From: DASXTW01 sp046726275
Lineage (GTDB): Bacteria; Actinomycetota; UBA4738
DNA: 62,870 nt
Direction of reading: 5' to 3'
Assembly (NCBI GenBank): GCA_046726275.1
Contig: JBKPAF010000083.1
Location: 1-62,870, forward strand
Positions 53,060 through 62,122 of the stretch are shown here, one piece after another (within the stretch, counting starts at the first letter, position 1; each line of letters starts with the position of its first letter). The position numbers and the translations under genes are program-made. Below the pieces are notes generated by a model. It saw only the letters and a program-made list of their open reading frames with translations. It made no database searches and was not told the origin of the DNA.

Positions 53060-53412
53060 GCCTCCAGCGCGACCTCGGCAGAAAGGTCATCGACGCCGAG
53101 GGAGGCCGCGGCGCGAGGTTTGTGGACGGCGACCACCACCCGGAGTGGCTTCGAGAGCTCCATCAGATCGGTCGCTACGGCTTCGGCCAACGCCTCCAGG
53201 AGGACGAACGAGGTGCCTGAGATCGTCTCCCGCACACGGTCCACGATCACGCGGTAGTCCAAGGTGGCGACCAGGGAATCGGCCGTTACCTCGACCCAGA
53301 CCTCGACGTCGGCCACGAATTCCTGCGGCTCCAGCCGCTCCCCGGCGACGGCCCCGTGCCGACCCGTTGCCCGGATGCCTTCGATCGAGATGGCGGTGGT
53401 GGTCGGCTCCAT
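53056..53412 (-). CDS. folB: dihydroneopterin aldolase
   Basis: 118 residues. Cleaves dihydroneopterin to the folK substrate. Motifs: ISIEGIRATGRHGAVAGERLEPQEF with the substrate-binding Glu. It ends with LDYRVIVDRVRETISGTSFVLLEALAEAVA, with the Tyr and Glu of the active site, and VAVHKPRA with the catalytic Lys. ATG at 53412; upstream hydrolase ends four bases earlier. Its stop overlaps folK. Confidence 0.94.
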   Translation of the reverse strand: MEPTTTAISIEGIRATGRHGAVAGERLEPQEFVADVEVWVEVTADSLVATLDYRVIVDRVRETISGTSFVLLEALAEAVATDLMELSKPLRVVVAVHKPRAAASLGVDDLSAEVALEA

Positions 53413-53416
53413 CCCG

Positions 53417-54316
53417 TTATTCCCCGTCCCGAGCAGGACGCTCAAGAGTCACGGTTACGGGGCCGGTTGCGGTGTGCGCGTGGCGATCGCCTAGATACCT
53501 CGACCGAAGGTACTCGTAGATCAACGGCCCTACCGTCTGCGGGGCATCCTCGGTCACGAAGTGCGAGCAGCCCGGCAACAGGGCCAGGGTGCTTCCAGGC
53601 AGCGCCTCGCCCAGCCGCTCTCCCAGAGAGGCGTCGAGGAATGGGTCGTCCTCGCCCCAGAGGATGAACGTGGGGACGTCCAATTCGGCCAGCTCCGCAT
53701 CGCGACCGGCCAGTCCCCGGCCCGTGATGGACCGGGCCGCCCGGAAGAACGCTGCTGGGTCCTCGAGCCACGGTTTCAGGAAGGCATTCAGGGCCGCATC
53801 GTCGAGGCGGCCCGCGTGCGACACGCCCAGCTCGAAGGTGAGCCGCACCACAGATTCGATGAATTCGGGGGTCTGCTGCTCGGGGGTCGTCGCCTGGAGC
53901 ATCTTCACGCCCTCGAGGGGCCAGGCGTCGAAGCACGCCGAGTCCAAAAGGACGAGCGCCCTGACCTGGAGGCCCCGATCCAGCGCGAGCATCTGGGCGA
54001 GGGCCCCCCCGAGGTCATGCCCGACCACTGCCAGCTCGTCGATGCCCAGCCCCATGACCAGCTCCCGCATGTACGCAGCCTGGGCTGGTTCGGACAGATC
54101 CACTCCCTCGGCCTTCTCGCTCCGCCCGTACCCGAGCAGGTCGGGCACGATGACTCTCATGCGCTGTGCCAGCAGCCAGGCCTCCCGCCGCCACAGGAAG
54201 GAGGAGGCCGGGAAGCCGTGGAGCAGGAGAGCTGGTGGGCCTTCCCCCAGATCGGCGTAGGCAAGCTCGCCACCCGAGACCGTTATCCGTTCATAGTCGA
54301 AGCCGACCCCAACCAT
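53417..54316 (-). CDS. alpha/beta hydrolase (haloalkane dehalogenase/epoxide hydrolase-like)
   Basis: 299 residues. The oxyanion region is LLLHGFPASSFLWR. The nucleophile is Asp101 in VVGHDLGGALAQML, the Asp type used by epoxide hydrolases and dehalogenases rather than Ser. The histidine is in GCSHFVTEDAP and the acid probably in WGEDDPFLD. No signal peptide. ATG at 54316 with GGAAGAGAGG upstream. It sits inside the folate operon, 19 bases after folP and four bases before folB, which is unusual; a role in pterin metabolism is possible but unsupported. Confidence 0.88.
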   Translation of the reverse strand: MVGVGFDYERITVSGGELAYADLGEGPPALLLHGFPASSFLWRREAWLLAQRMRVIVPDLLGYGRSEKAEGVDLSEPAQAAYMRELVMGLGIDELAVVGHDLGGALAQMLALDRGLQVRALVLLDSACFDAWPLEGVKMLQATTPEQQTPEFIESVVRLTFELGVSHAGRLDDAALNAFLKPWLEDPAAFFRAARSITGRGLAGRDAELAELDVPTFILWGEDDPFLDASLGERLGEALPGSTLALLPGCSHFVTEDAPQTVGPLIYEYLRSRYLGDRHAHTATGPVTVTLERPARDGE

Positions 54317-54335
54317 CCTCTCTTCCTTCCATCCT

Positions 54336-55193
54336 TCAGCGAGGCCGATCTCCACTCCGGATTGCGTCCACAACCCTGACCACCCGCACCATCTCCTGGA
54401 CGTCGTGCACTCGGACGATGTGCGCGCCTTGTCCCGCCATCCAGGCCACGGCGCCGGCCGTGCCCTCGAGCCGGTGCCGGACATCGGTCCCGAGAACGTT
54501 CCCGATGAAGGACTTCCGGGAGGGTCCGACCAGAACCGGCCGGCCCAGCTCCAGGAAGGTCGCGATGTCCCGCATCAATACGTAGCTCTGTTGCTCGGTC
54601 TTCGCGAACCCGAGTCCCGGATCGACGGCCAGACGCTCCCACTCGATCCCCGATCGGACCGCCGCCTCCACCCGCTCGGCCAGGTAGGCCCTCACCTCCG
54701 CCACGACATCGTCGTACTGGGTCTGCTGCTGCATGGTCTTTGGCTCGCCGCGCATGTGCATGAGGACGAAGCCTGCCTCGGCCTCTCGGACCAGCCGGAA
54801 CATCGCCGGGTCCGACCCGGCCGTCACGTCGTTCACGATCGTCGCGCCTACCTCGAGCGCGGCCCGAGCGACCTCGGCTCGCCTGGTGTCAACCGAGATG
54901 GGGATGGTCACCTCGGCGGCCAGTCTCTTGATCACAGGCACCACCCGGTCCAGCTCACGGCCGACCGGAACCGGGTCGGAGCCAGGGCGGGTGGACTCTC
55001 CACCCACGTCCACGATGTCGGCCCCGTTCAACGCCATCTCGATCCCGGCCGTCACGGCGATCTCGGGATCCACGAACCGCCCTCCGTCAGAGAACGAATC
55101 CGGCGTCACGTTGATGATCCCCATGACGTGGGTCCTGCTCCCGCATTCGAGAACGTGGGACCCCGCCCTCCACACGAATCCGCCCGCCTTCAC
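54336..55193 (-). CDS. folP: dihydropteroate synthase
   Basis: 285 residues, TIM barrel. Condenses the pterin pyrophosphate with p-aminobenzoate; the sulfonamide target. Signatures: VMGIINVTPDSFSDGGRF, ADIVDVGGESTRPGSDPV, IPISVDTRRAEVA, VNDVTAGSD, LAVDPGLGFAKT and LVGPSRKSFIGN. All family motifs are intact. GTG start at 55193. folE, which precedes folP in mycobacteria, is missing; 121 bases separate it from a HAD hydrolase instead. Confidence 0.96.
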   Translation of the reverse strand: MKAGGFVWRAGSHVLECGSRTHVMGIINVTPDSFSDGGRFVDPEIAVTAGIEMALNGADIVDVGGESTRPGSDPVPVGRELDRVVPVIKRLAAEVTIPISVDTRRAEVARAALEVGATIVNDVTAGSDPAMFRLVREAEAGFVLMHMRGEPKTMQQQTQYDDVVAEVRAYLAERVEAAVRSGIEWERLAVDPGLGFAKTEQQSYVLMRDIATFLELGRPVLVGPSRKSFIGNVLGTDVRHRLEGTAGAVAWMAGQGAHIVRVHDVQEMVRVVRVVDAIRSGDRPR

Positions 55194-55314
55194 AGGCCAA
55201 TCGTAGACAGTTGCGAGATCGATACGGTTCCTTGGCCGCGCGCGCAGGACCGGGCAGCGTTCCGGGGGAATCTACGGCGCGGCTTCTCTTCTGGAAGGTA
55301 TCGCCAACAGAGCG

Positions 55315-55977
55315 TCAGCTAGAAGGGACGAGGCGGTCGAGTGTGCCTGGCAGCTTGGTGAGGTCGGCGAGCTCCGCCGCTCGCGGAAGATCGCTGCTCT
55401 CGCCCAGGCGGTTGATCCACACGGCAGAGATCCCCAAACGAGCGGCGGGAGCGATGTCATGGAATAGGCTCACCGCCACGTGCACGTGGCGGTCAGGCGA
55501 CGCCCCGGTCCGTTCTCGGAAGACCTCCCAGTGCCCTGGCGAGGGCTTGTAGGAACCGGCGTCGTGGGCCGTCACGACCAGATCGGGCTCGATACCAAGG
55601 CTCACGATGGACGCCGCCAGGAGGTCCGGGTCGGTGTTCGAGAGGATCGCCCAGCGCCAGCCTCTCGAGGCCATCTCTCGGAGCGAGTCCCGCACCTCGG
55701 GGAAAGCCGGCCACTCAGGAAGGGAATCGCCGAGGATCCCGCGGTCCAGTGCATTCAGCTCGAGCCCTTCGCCCTCGGCGACGGTCTCGAGAGTCCGGGC
55801 CATGACTTCCCGATAGGGGAGCAATGAACCGGCCTGAACCTTGGGCTCGATCTCGTGGTATCGCGACAGGAGCCGAGACCCCTCCGCATCGGGCCACAAC
55901 CGCCTCAAGCCCTCGCCGATCCCTCGCTCCCAGTCGATCAGTGTCCCGTAGCAGTCGAAGGTCGCCCACCGATCCAC
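55315..55977 (-). CDS. HAD hydrolase, haloacid dehalogenase type II-like
   Basis: 220 residues. Motif I is ATFDCYGTLIDWE with nucleophile Asp8. Motif II is WAILSNTDPD, motif III SYKPSPGHWEVF with the Lys, and motif IV HVAVSLFHDIAPAARLG. The Tyr-Gly-Thr-Leu-Ile-Asp form is typical of type II haloacid dehalogenases; a phosphatase activity cannot be excluded. GTG 55977 lies 19 bases after the ftsH stop, so it is probably in the ftsH transcript, in the position where mycobacteria carry folE. Confidence 0.88.
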   Translation of the reverse strand: MDRWATFDCYGTLIDWERGIGEGLRRLWPDAEGSRLLSRYHEIEPKVQAGSLLPYREVMARTLETVAEGEGLELNALDRGILGDSLPEWPAFPEVRDSLREMASRGWRWAILSNTDPDLLAASIVSLGIEPDLVVTAHDAGSYKPSPGHWEVFRERTGASPDRHVHVAVSLFHDIAPAARLGISAVWINRLGESSDLPRAAELADLTKLPGTLDRLVPSS

Positions 55978-55996
55978 GGAAGCCCGGGGCGCCGGC

Positions 55997-57964
55997 TCAG
56001 GGGATCGACCCGGGCACTCCCGGCCCGGGCGCCTTCTCGGAGCGCCTGGCCACCGCCGCCGCGGCTCCGGCCTGGCGGCCGTTGGTGCGCTGCGGTCGCT
56101 TTACCAGGCCATCGAGCAGGGCGATCAGGTCCTCCTTCTCGACCGTCTCCTTCTCCATGAGCGCGTCCGCGATCCGGTCGAGCCGGTCCCGGTGCTCGGT
56201 CAGGATCTCCAGCGCCTCGTCGTGGGCGCGATCGATGAGGGAACGGATCTCGGAGTCGATCTCGAAGGCGACCTGGTCCGAATAGTCCGGATGCGAGGCG
56301 AAGTCCCGGCCCAGGAAGACCTCGCCCGACTTCTGGCCGAGGGTGAGAGGACCCAGGCGGTCCGACATCCCGTACTCCGTGACCATCTGGCGAGCGATCT
56401 TCGTGGCCCGATCCAGATCGTTCTGGGCTCCGGTCGTGATGTCGCCGAAGATCAGCTCCTCGGCCACACGTCCCCCCAGCAGCATCGCCAGCTCGTCGAT
56501 CAGTTCCTCCCGCGCCACGAGGAACTTGTCCTCCATCGGGAGGGTGAGCGTGTAGCCCAGCGCCCGGCCGCGCGGGATCACCGAGATCTTGTGAACGGGG
56601 TCGGCGTTCGGGAGCAGATAGGCGACGAGGGCGTGACCGCCCTCGTGATAGGCGATGATCCGCTTCTCGCGATCGGAGATAAGCCTGGTCCTCCGTTCCG
56701 GCCCCGCCACGACCCGATCGATGGCTTCCTCGAGCTCCATCATGGTGATGGCAGGCTTGCCCCTGCGGGCTGTCAGGAGCGCGCCTTCGTTGATGACGTT
56801 CGCCAGGTCCGCGCCGGTGAAACCAGGCGTCCTCCGCGCGATCACGTCGAGCTCGACGCTCTGGTCGATCGGCTTGCCCTTGGCGTGGACGCGGAGGATC
56901 CCTTTCCTTCCTTGGAGGTCCGGGCGGTCGATCACGATCTGCCGGTCGAACCGTCCCGGTCGAAGCAGGGCTGGGTCAAGGATGTCCGGGCGGTTCGTCG
57001 CGGCCATCAGGATGACTCCGGTCTTGATGTCGAACCCGTCCATCTCGACCAGAAGCTGGTTGAGGGTCTGCTCGCGTTCATCGTGGCCGCCGCCGAGGCC
57101 GGCCCCACGGTGGCGCCCGACGGCGTCGATCTCGTCGATGAACACGATCGCCGGAGCGGACTGCTTGGCCTGCTCGAAGAGGTCTCGAACGCGGGCGGCG
57201 CCGACCCCCACGAACATCTCGACGAAGTCAGATCCGCTGATGGAAAGGAAGGGCACTCCCGCCTCCCCGGCGACGGCCCGACCGAGCAGCGTCTTGCCGG
57301 TACCCGGCGGCCCGAACAGGAGGAGGCCCTTCGGCACCTTCGCTCCCATGGCCTGGAACTTCGCCGGGTTCTCCAGGTACTCCTTGATCTCCTGGAGCTC
57401 CTCGACCGCCTCATCGACCCCGGCCACATCGGAGAAGGTGGTCTTGGGCTGATCCTTGGTGACCAGCTTGGCCTTCGCCTTTCCGAAGGCCATCACCCGG
57501 TTCCCGCCCCCCTGCATCTGGTTCATGAAGAACAGGAGCAGCGCCCCGATCAGGACGATCGGCAGCCCGATCTGCAGCAGCGCGCTCACCAACATGGACC
57601 CGTTCTGGGGATCCGCCACCAGCCTGATGTTGTTCGGCGCAGCGAGGATCTTGGCCGTGAGCGTGTCCGAGTACTGCTGCGGATAGGTGGTCTGGTAGCG
57701 AATCCCGTCTTCGAGCAGACCCTCTACCTTCTGGTCCCGCTCGAGGAACGTTGCCGAAACGACGTTGCCCGCCGCCACCTGGCGTTCGAACTGGGAGAGG
57801 CCCAGACGGGTGGCCTGAGGTCCACGCGTGACGAAGGACAGGAACAACCAAAGGCCCGCCAGAACCACGAGGAGGTAAACGACGGGTCCGCGAAAGATGC
57901 GCCGAAGGGGCGACTCAGGCTTGTTCGTTGGGAGTTGCTCCTTTCGCCGGCTCCGGGAGGTCAT
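55997..57964 (-). CDS. ftsH: ATP-dependent zinc metalloprotease FtsH
   Basis: 655 residues. Membrane-anchored AAA protease that removes damaged membrane and soluble proteins. Membrane segments at about 27-45 and 124-146 flank the external domain. Walker A GPPGTGKT is at 218-225, Walker B IVFIDEIDAVG at 274-284, the second region of homology ATNRPDILDPALLRPGRFD at 322-340, and the zinc motif HEGGH at 440-444. The C-terminus is a low-complexity tail. ATG 57964 is used; no strong ribosome site is visible near it. Confidence 0.97.
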   Translation of the reverse strand: MTSRSRRKEQLPTNKPESPLRRIFRGPVVYLLVVLAGLWLFLSFVTRGPQATRLGLSQFERQVAAGNVVSATFLERDQKVEGLLEDGIRYQTTYPQQYSDTLTAKILAAPNNIRLVADPQNGSMLVSALLQIGLPIVLIGALLLFFMNQMQGGGNRVMAFGKAKAKLVTKDQPKTTFSDVAGVDEAVEELQEIKEYLENPAKFQAMGAKVPKGLLLFGPPGTGKTLLGRAVAGEAGVPFLSISGSDFVEMFVGVGAARVRDLFEQAKQSAPAIVFIDEIDAVGRHRGAGLGGGHDEREQTLNQLLVEMDGFDIKTGVILMAATNRPDILDPALLRPGRFDRQIVIDRPDLQGRKGILRVHAKGKPIDQSVELDVIARRTPGFTGADLANVINEGALLTARRGKPAITMMELEEAIDRVVAGPERRTRLISDREKRIIAYHEGGHALVAYLLPNADPVHKISVIPRGRALGYTLTLPMEDKFLVAREELIDELAMLLGGRVAEELIFGDITTGAQNDLDRATKIARQMVTEYGMSDRLGPLTLGQKSGEVFLGRDFASHPDYSDQVAFEIDSEIRSLIDRAHDEALEILTEHRDRLDRIADALMEKETVEKEDLIALLDGLVKRPQRTNGRQAGAAAAVARRSEKAPGPGVPGSIP

Positions 57965-58039
57965 CCACGGGCAGCGGACGCCCGCCTCGCCGGGCGATGG
58001 TAGCACAGGGGTTTTTCGAAGCCCTTCGACGCGTCAGGA

Positions 58040-58429
58040 TCAGCGAATGCCCGAGTCGACCAGCACATCGAGGCGGACGTAGGAGTCGGCCGTGACCTCC
58101 ACCGTCGCCGGCTTGCTCGCGCCGAACGCCCCGCCCGGTCGCTTGGCCGTCACCGTGTAGGAGCCGGGACCCAGTGAGATGCGATAGCTGCCATCTGTGT
58201 CGGAGTGGCCGGTAGCCACGACCTTGCCGTCCAACGCGGTGACCGTGATATCGGCTTCGATCGGTCTGTCGGGACATGGGCTGCCAGACTGCAGAACCGG
58301 GCACATCGGGCCGAGAAGGACCTTCCCTTGGATGCCCGAGGTCCCGGCTGAGGTCCCGCCCATGGAAGCGTTCGCGCAGGCAGAGACGGAGAATGCCACC
58401 GCGATCAGGAGCACGAGGGTCCGTTTCAT
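58040..58429 (-). CDS. small lipoprotein with carboxypeptidase-regulatory-like (CnaB-type) fold
   Basis: 129 residues. The signal peptide MKRTLVLLIAVAFSVSAC ends at lipobox Cys18. The mature part contains VTALDGKVVATGHSDTDGSYRISLGPGSYTV (within the limits of the motif, a beta-sandwich with the SDTDGSYR turn), as in prealbumin-like carboxypeptidase-regulatory domains. Two cysteines (CPVLQSGSPCP) may form a disulfide. Function unknown, cell-surface. ATG at 58429 places the n-region correctly. It separates hpt from ftsH. Confidence 0.82.
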   Translation of the reverse strand: MKRTLVLLIAVAFSVSACANASMGGTSAGTSGIQGKVLLGPMCPVLQSGSPCPDRPIEADITVTALDGKVVATGHSDTDGSYRISLGPGSYTVTAKRPGGAFGASKPATVEVTADSYVRLDVLVDSGIR

Positions 58430-58481
58430 CTCAGGAGGGTTAGACCGCGCCATCAGGCGGGGGGTTCCCCGACTGGAGGGC

Positions 58482-59039
58482 TCAGGACACGGCGTCCCGA
58501 TAGACCTCGGGCCGGAGGGTCCCCACGTAGGGCAGGTTGCGGAAACGCTCCCCGTAGTCGAGGCCGTAGCCCACGACGAACACCGAGGGGATCTCGAACA
58601 GCCGGTACTTGATGTCGAGGGGGACCTGCTGTACCCCCGTCTTCTGCATGAGCGCGCAGACCTCGAGGGTGGCCGGGCGTCGAGTGCGAAGGTTCTTCAA
58701 CAGATACGACAGGGTGAGGCCTGAGTCGACGATGTCTTCCACCAACAGGACGTGGCGACCCAGGATCTCGTGGTCCAGGTCCTTCAAAATGCGGACCACG
58801 CCCGATGTCTGTGTGGCCGCCCCATAGGAGGACACGGCCATGAAGTCGAACTCCATCGGAAGACGGATGTGCCGGGACAGGTCGGCCATGAACACGAACG
58901 CACCTTTCAGCACCCCGACGAGGAGGAGATCGCGACCGGCGTAGTCTGCGGAAAGCTGCTCCCCGACGTCGGCGATCTTTTGCTGGATGTCCTCCTCGGT
59001 GATCAGGACGTGCTCGATGTCCTCCTTGTGGGCGTCCAT
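58482..59039 (-). CDS. hpt: hypoxanthine phosphoribosyltransferase
   Basis: 185 residues. Purine salvage: transfers phosphoribosyl from PRPP to hypoxanthine or guanine. The PRPP loop VLLVEDIVDSGLTLSYLL, LLVGVLKGAFVFMADLSRHI and FVVGYGLDYGERFRNLPYVG are typical. ATG at 59039 with CGGAGAA upstream; an ATG at 59111 would add 24 unconserved residues. It follows tilS with a 118-base gap, the widespread tilS-hpt-ftsH order. Confidence 0.95.
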   Translation of the reverse strand: MDAHKEDIEHVLITEEDIQQKIADVGEQLSADYAGRDLLLVGVLKGAFVFMADLSRHIRLPMEFDFMAVSSYGAATQTSGVVRILKDLDHEILGRHVLLVEDIVDSGLTLSYLLKNLRTRRPATLEVCALMQKTGVQQVPLDIKYRLFEIPSVFVVGYGLDYGERFRNLPYVGTLRPEVYRDAVS

Positions 59040-59157
59040 TTCTCCGGACAGTCTACGGAAGGGTGCGTCCGACACGCCTTCCGATCGTCCGTGGTCCACC
59101 TGTGTCTCCATCGGAAGCCCTCCCCTCGAGACGCGTCGCTGCTGCTCGCCTGGAACC

Positions 59158-60171
59158 TCACGCGGGCCTCAGGGAAGGGCGAGAAACCCGAACATACTCC
59201 CTGTCTCTGCGCGCCAGCAAGCCGCCGGGCAAAGTTCGTGACCGGCCCGGCCTGGCATGGGCCAATCCGATGACCGCTTCGATGTGTCCGGCCTCTGGGA
59301 CGGCGCCGAGATCCAGCAGGACCCGCCGAACGACCCGCCCGGCCAGTGGCGCTACCAGGCTCCGCAGGCGATCCGCGTGGAGAAGGATGGCGCCGGCTCC
59401 TTGCTCCACGACCAGCTCCTGTCGTGCGGCCGCGGCGAGCTCATCGAGGAACTCGGCGTCCTGGCGAAGGAGGGCGGCCGTCCTCACCAGCGCGGACCGG
59501 AGATTCCTCCCCATGGCCCGCTCCAGCTGGGGGATGACCCGGGTCCTGATCCCGACCCGCATGAACGCGGGATCATCGTTCATCGGATCCTGCCGTGGCC
59601 GAAGGCGCAGAGACCGGCAGAATCTCTCGGTCTCCTCCCTGGTCGTATCCAGGAGTGGCCGCACGAGTGATCCACTCACCGGCTGCATCCCACTTACCGC
59701 GTGCAGGCCGCCTCCCCGGAGGAGCGCCAGGAGGACGGTCTCTGCCTGGTCGTCGGCAGTGTGGCCCGTGGCGGCCACTCCGCCCCCGATCTCTTCCAGG
59801 ACGCTGGTCAGGGCCTCGTATCGGACCGTCCTGGCCCACGCCTCGATGGACTGCCCTCGGCCGGGCTTGGAGGTGGCCCGCCGCAGGAAGAACGGTACGC
59901 CCAGCCGGGTCGCCTGGCGCCGGACGTAGGCCGCATCCGCTCCCGACCCCTTCCGTAGGGCATGGTCGAAGTGGAAACACACGGGGTGGATCTTGAAAAG
60001 GCGCCGCAGGCGGGCGAGCGCGTGCAGGAGACACAGCGAGTCGGGCCCACCGGAGACTGCGACCAGCACGCGGGAACCTGGCGCGAACATCCGGTGGCGA
60101 CGGGCGGTCGTCGTGACCCGCTCGAGCACCCGGCCGACGGGAGGGGGCCGGCGAAGCGCCGGAGCGGGCAT
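59158..60171 (-). CDS. tilS: tRNA(Ile)-lysidine synthetase
   Basis: 337 residues. Modifies cytidine 34 of tRNA-Ile(CAU) so that it reads AUA. The N-type PP-loop motif is VAVSGGPDSLCLLHALARL (residues 38-56), with FHFDHALRKGSGADAAYV and ATGHTADDQAETVLLALLRG. The shorter C-terminal region matches the actinobacterial form. ATG at 60171; the metalloprotease gene ends one base away, so the two are co-transcribed. Confidence 0.95.
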   Translation of the reverse strand: MPAPALRRPPPVGRVLERVTTTARRHRMFAPGSRVLVAVSGGPDSLCLLHALARLRRLFKIHPVCFHFDHALRKGSGADAAYVRRQATRLGVPFFLRRATSKPGRGQSIEAWARTVRYEALTSVLEEIGGGVAATGHTADDQAETVLLALLRGGGLHAVSGMQPVSGSLVRPLLDTTREETERFCRSLRLRPRQDPMNDDPAFMRVGIRTRVIPQLERAMGRNLRSALVRTAALLRQDAEFLDELAAAARQELVVEQGAGAILLHADRLRSLVAPLAGRVVRRVLLDLGAVPEAGHIEAVIGLAHARPGRSRTLPGGLLARRDREYVRVSRPSLRPA

Positions 60172-60172
60172 C

Positions 60173-61249
60173 TCAGGACGCGGCGACGCGAACCACCCAC
60201 GACCGCGGGTGGCGGATCTCGTCCATGGTCGGAAGGCTTGCCGGGCTTTCCCAGATCCTGTTGAAGCGATCCATTCCCACCTCGTCCACGACCTTCCTGG
60301 TGAACCTCTCTCCCATCGCGTACTGGCGGACCTTGACGTCGAACCCGATGGCTCGCTGAAAAGCCCGTTCCAGGCCGGCCCGGTTCCGGCGCTCCTCGAG
60401 GGTCTCCCGGAAGGACCGAGCGTCCGGAATGCGGTCCCGAGCCGCCTCGTCCATGGCGTAGTTGCTGTGGCCTTCGAGCAGCGACATGGCAGCCTGCATC
60501 TTCTTGACCATGTCTCGTTGGTCGGGCGACATAAGCAGGAACACCCAACCGAACCCCCGTTCCACCCGTCCGGTTCTCACTTCGTTCACCGCATCGCGAA
60601 GCCGCTCCATCAGCCAACTGGGGTCCAGCTCGACCGAGCTCAGGTAGCTGTCCATGAGCCCCGTGAGATAGGCCCGGAGCCAGGGGGCGCCTCCGAACTG
60701 CAGCCGGTGGGTCACTTCGTGCAGGCAGATCCATAGACGGAAGTCCGAGGGGGCAAACCCGTGCTTGCGTTCGACCCCCGCGACGTTCGAGCCCACGAAG
60801 TACAGGAGGCCCTCGTCGTCGGGCGGGAGGAACATGTCGTACTGACCCAGGACGCGGTGACCGAGGTAGCCGAGGAGGGCTCCCAACTGGGCGCCCAGGA
60901 CCGCCCGCCGCAGCCCCGCGAATGCGCCATCGGCTCGATTCCCAACGAGCTTCTGAGCGAACGGCTCGAGCACCCTCTCGAAGCCCCTGAGGTTCTGGTG
61001 CAGCCACTGGCCTCTCGTCATCACCCAGGCCCGCGAACGTTGGGGTCCAGGTCCCAACCCGGTCAACTCCTGAACCAGCGACTCGGCCTCGGGGACGAGC
61101 TCCGAGAAGTCCTCCACGAGTCTCGCTCGCTCGACCGCTGTCAGGGCCTGGCCCAGACCGGCCACCTTTCGCCCGACTCGATCGGCGGTCCCCCAGTCGA
61201 TGAGCCTCTCCGAAGCGAACGTCACGCTTCCATTGTGCCCGGCAGCCAT
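60173..61249 (-). CDS. zinc-dependent metalloprotease family protein (DUF2342 type)
   Basis: 358 residues. The zinc-binding helix is WICLHEVTHRLQFG (His177, Glu178, His181). Further family features are DWGTADRVGRKVAG near the N-terminus, FVGSNVAGVERKHG, and LLEGHSNYAMDEA with a likely third ligand. The family is mostly actinobacterial and lies next to tilS; some annotations link it loosely to coenzyme F420 loci. No signal peptide. ATG 61249 used; GTG 61225 is an alternative start. Substrate unknown. Confidence 0.9.
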   Translation of the reverse strand: MAAGHNGSVTFASERLIDWGTADRVGRKVAGLGQALTAVERARLVEDFSELVPEAESLVQELTGLGPGPQRSRAWVMTRGQWLHQNLRGFERVLEPFAQKLVGNRADGAFAGLRRAVLGAQLGALLGYLGHRVLGQYDMFLPPDDEGLLYFVGSNVAGVERKHGFAPSDFRLWICLHEVTHRLQFGGAPWLRAYLTGLMDSYLSSVELDPSWLMERLRDAVNEVRTGRVERGFGWVFLLMSPDQRDMVKKMQAAMSLLEGHSNYAMDEAARDRIPDARSFRETLEERRNRAGLERAFQRAIGFDVKVRQYAMGERFTRKVVDEVGMDRFNRIWESPASLPTMDEIRHPRSWVVRVAAS

Positions 61250-61273
61250 GGAATCGAACTCGAGCCAGGCGGC

Positions 61274-62122
61274 CTACGCCTGGCTCTTCTTCCGGGCCGC
61301 GACCACCGCCGCGGCTCGGGCCCGGCCTTCCGCAACTCGCCGATCGACTCCGCGGTCGAGCTGCTCCTTGAGCACGCGGTCGAACGTTTCCTGGTCCATC
61401 TCGCCGCTGCCGGAGTGCGCGGCAGGGGCCGCCGGGGCTGCCGGTTGCGCTGCAGGAGGGGGGGCTGCCGGGGCGGGCGCGGTGGCTCCCTCGGGCGCCT
61501 CTTGAGCGGGCGCCCCCGCCTCCTCGACGGTCTTTGCGGTCGGGCGCTCCTCCGGTGCCTCCGTCTCGGCCTGCCCAACGGCGTCTGCCTGCGGGGCGGA
61601 TTCGCCCGACGGAGGGGCGGCGACCTGTTCGGTGGCGGCCTGGGCGGGAGCGGGCGACTCCGCGGGGGCGGCCGCGGACGCAGCAGGCGCGGCCGATGCC
61701 GCAGCGGCAGGAGCGGGCCGCTCGGCCACAGCGGTGGCCGTCCGCGCCTGGGCTGCGGCAGGGGCGTGCTCGGCGGCCGGGGGCGGCGTGTAACGGATCT
61801 GGGCCGCCTGGCGGGCCAGCGCGGGAGGTCGGGTTCCGGGCGGCGGGGGCACCGCCTTCTCTTCGCGGCCGAAGAACTTCGGGGCGAACCGGAGATACCC
61901 GGCGGCGACCGCGACGAGGACCAGGATGACGATCACCGCGGCGCCGATGGCCATCCAGTACACCCATTGGGTCCCTGGCGCCAGCTCTGAGGAAGGGCTT
62001 TCCGTGGGCAGCGGGGTGATCTCCACCTCCTGCGCCAACGCCGCGCCTCCCACCACGATGAAGGCCATCACGACGGGTGCGATGAGCGCGATGAACCGTG
62101 CGATGCGGTGCGGGAGGCGCAC
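61274..62122 (-). CDS. membrane protein with long Ala/Pro/Glu-rich cytoplasmic region
   Basis: About 282 residues. An N-terminal signal or membrane segment (FIALIAPVVMAFIVVGGAAL) and a short Ser/Pro/Glu stretch are followed by a membrane helix (WMAIGAAVIVILVLVAVAAGYL). About 150 residues of Ala/Pro/Glu low complexity come next, then a conserved-looking helix QETFDRVLKEQLDRGVDRRVAEGRARAAAVVAA. The bulk probably faces the cytosol. GTG 62122 is chosen because it directly precedes the hydrophobic segment; there is no good ribosome site. Unrecognised family. It precedes the metalloprotease gene by 24 bases. In mycobacteria a D,D-carboxypeptidase gene is found nearby; this is not one. Confidence 0.75.
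   Translation of the reverse strand: MRLPHRIARFIALIAPVVMAFIVVGGAALAQEVEITPLPTESPSSELAPGTQWVYWMAIGAAVIVILVLVAVAAGYLRFAPKFFGREEKAVPPPPGTRPPALARQAAQIRYTPPPAAEHAPAAAQARTATAVAERPAPAAAASAAPAASAAAPAESPAPAQAATEQVAAPPSGESAPQADAVGQAETEAPEERPTAKTVEEAGAPAQEAPEGATAPAPAAPPPAAQPAAPAAPAAHSGSGEMDQETFDRVLKEQLDRGVDRRVAEGRARAAAVVAARKKSQA

Noticed and set aside
59808..61967. 719-codon minus-strand frame overlapping tilS, the metalloprotease and the Ala/Pro-rich protein
   Set aside because: Its translation is Arg/Gly/Pro-rich throughout, while two well-recognised proteins use another frame of the same strand.
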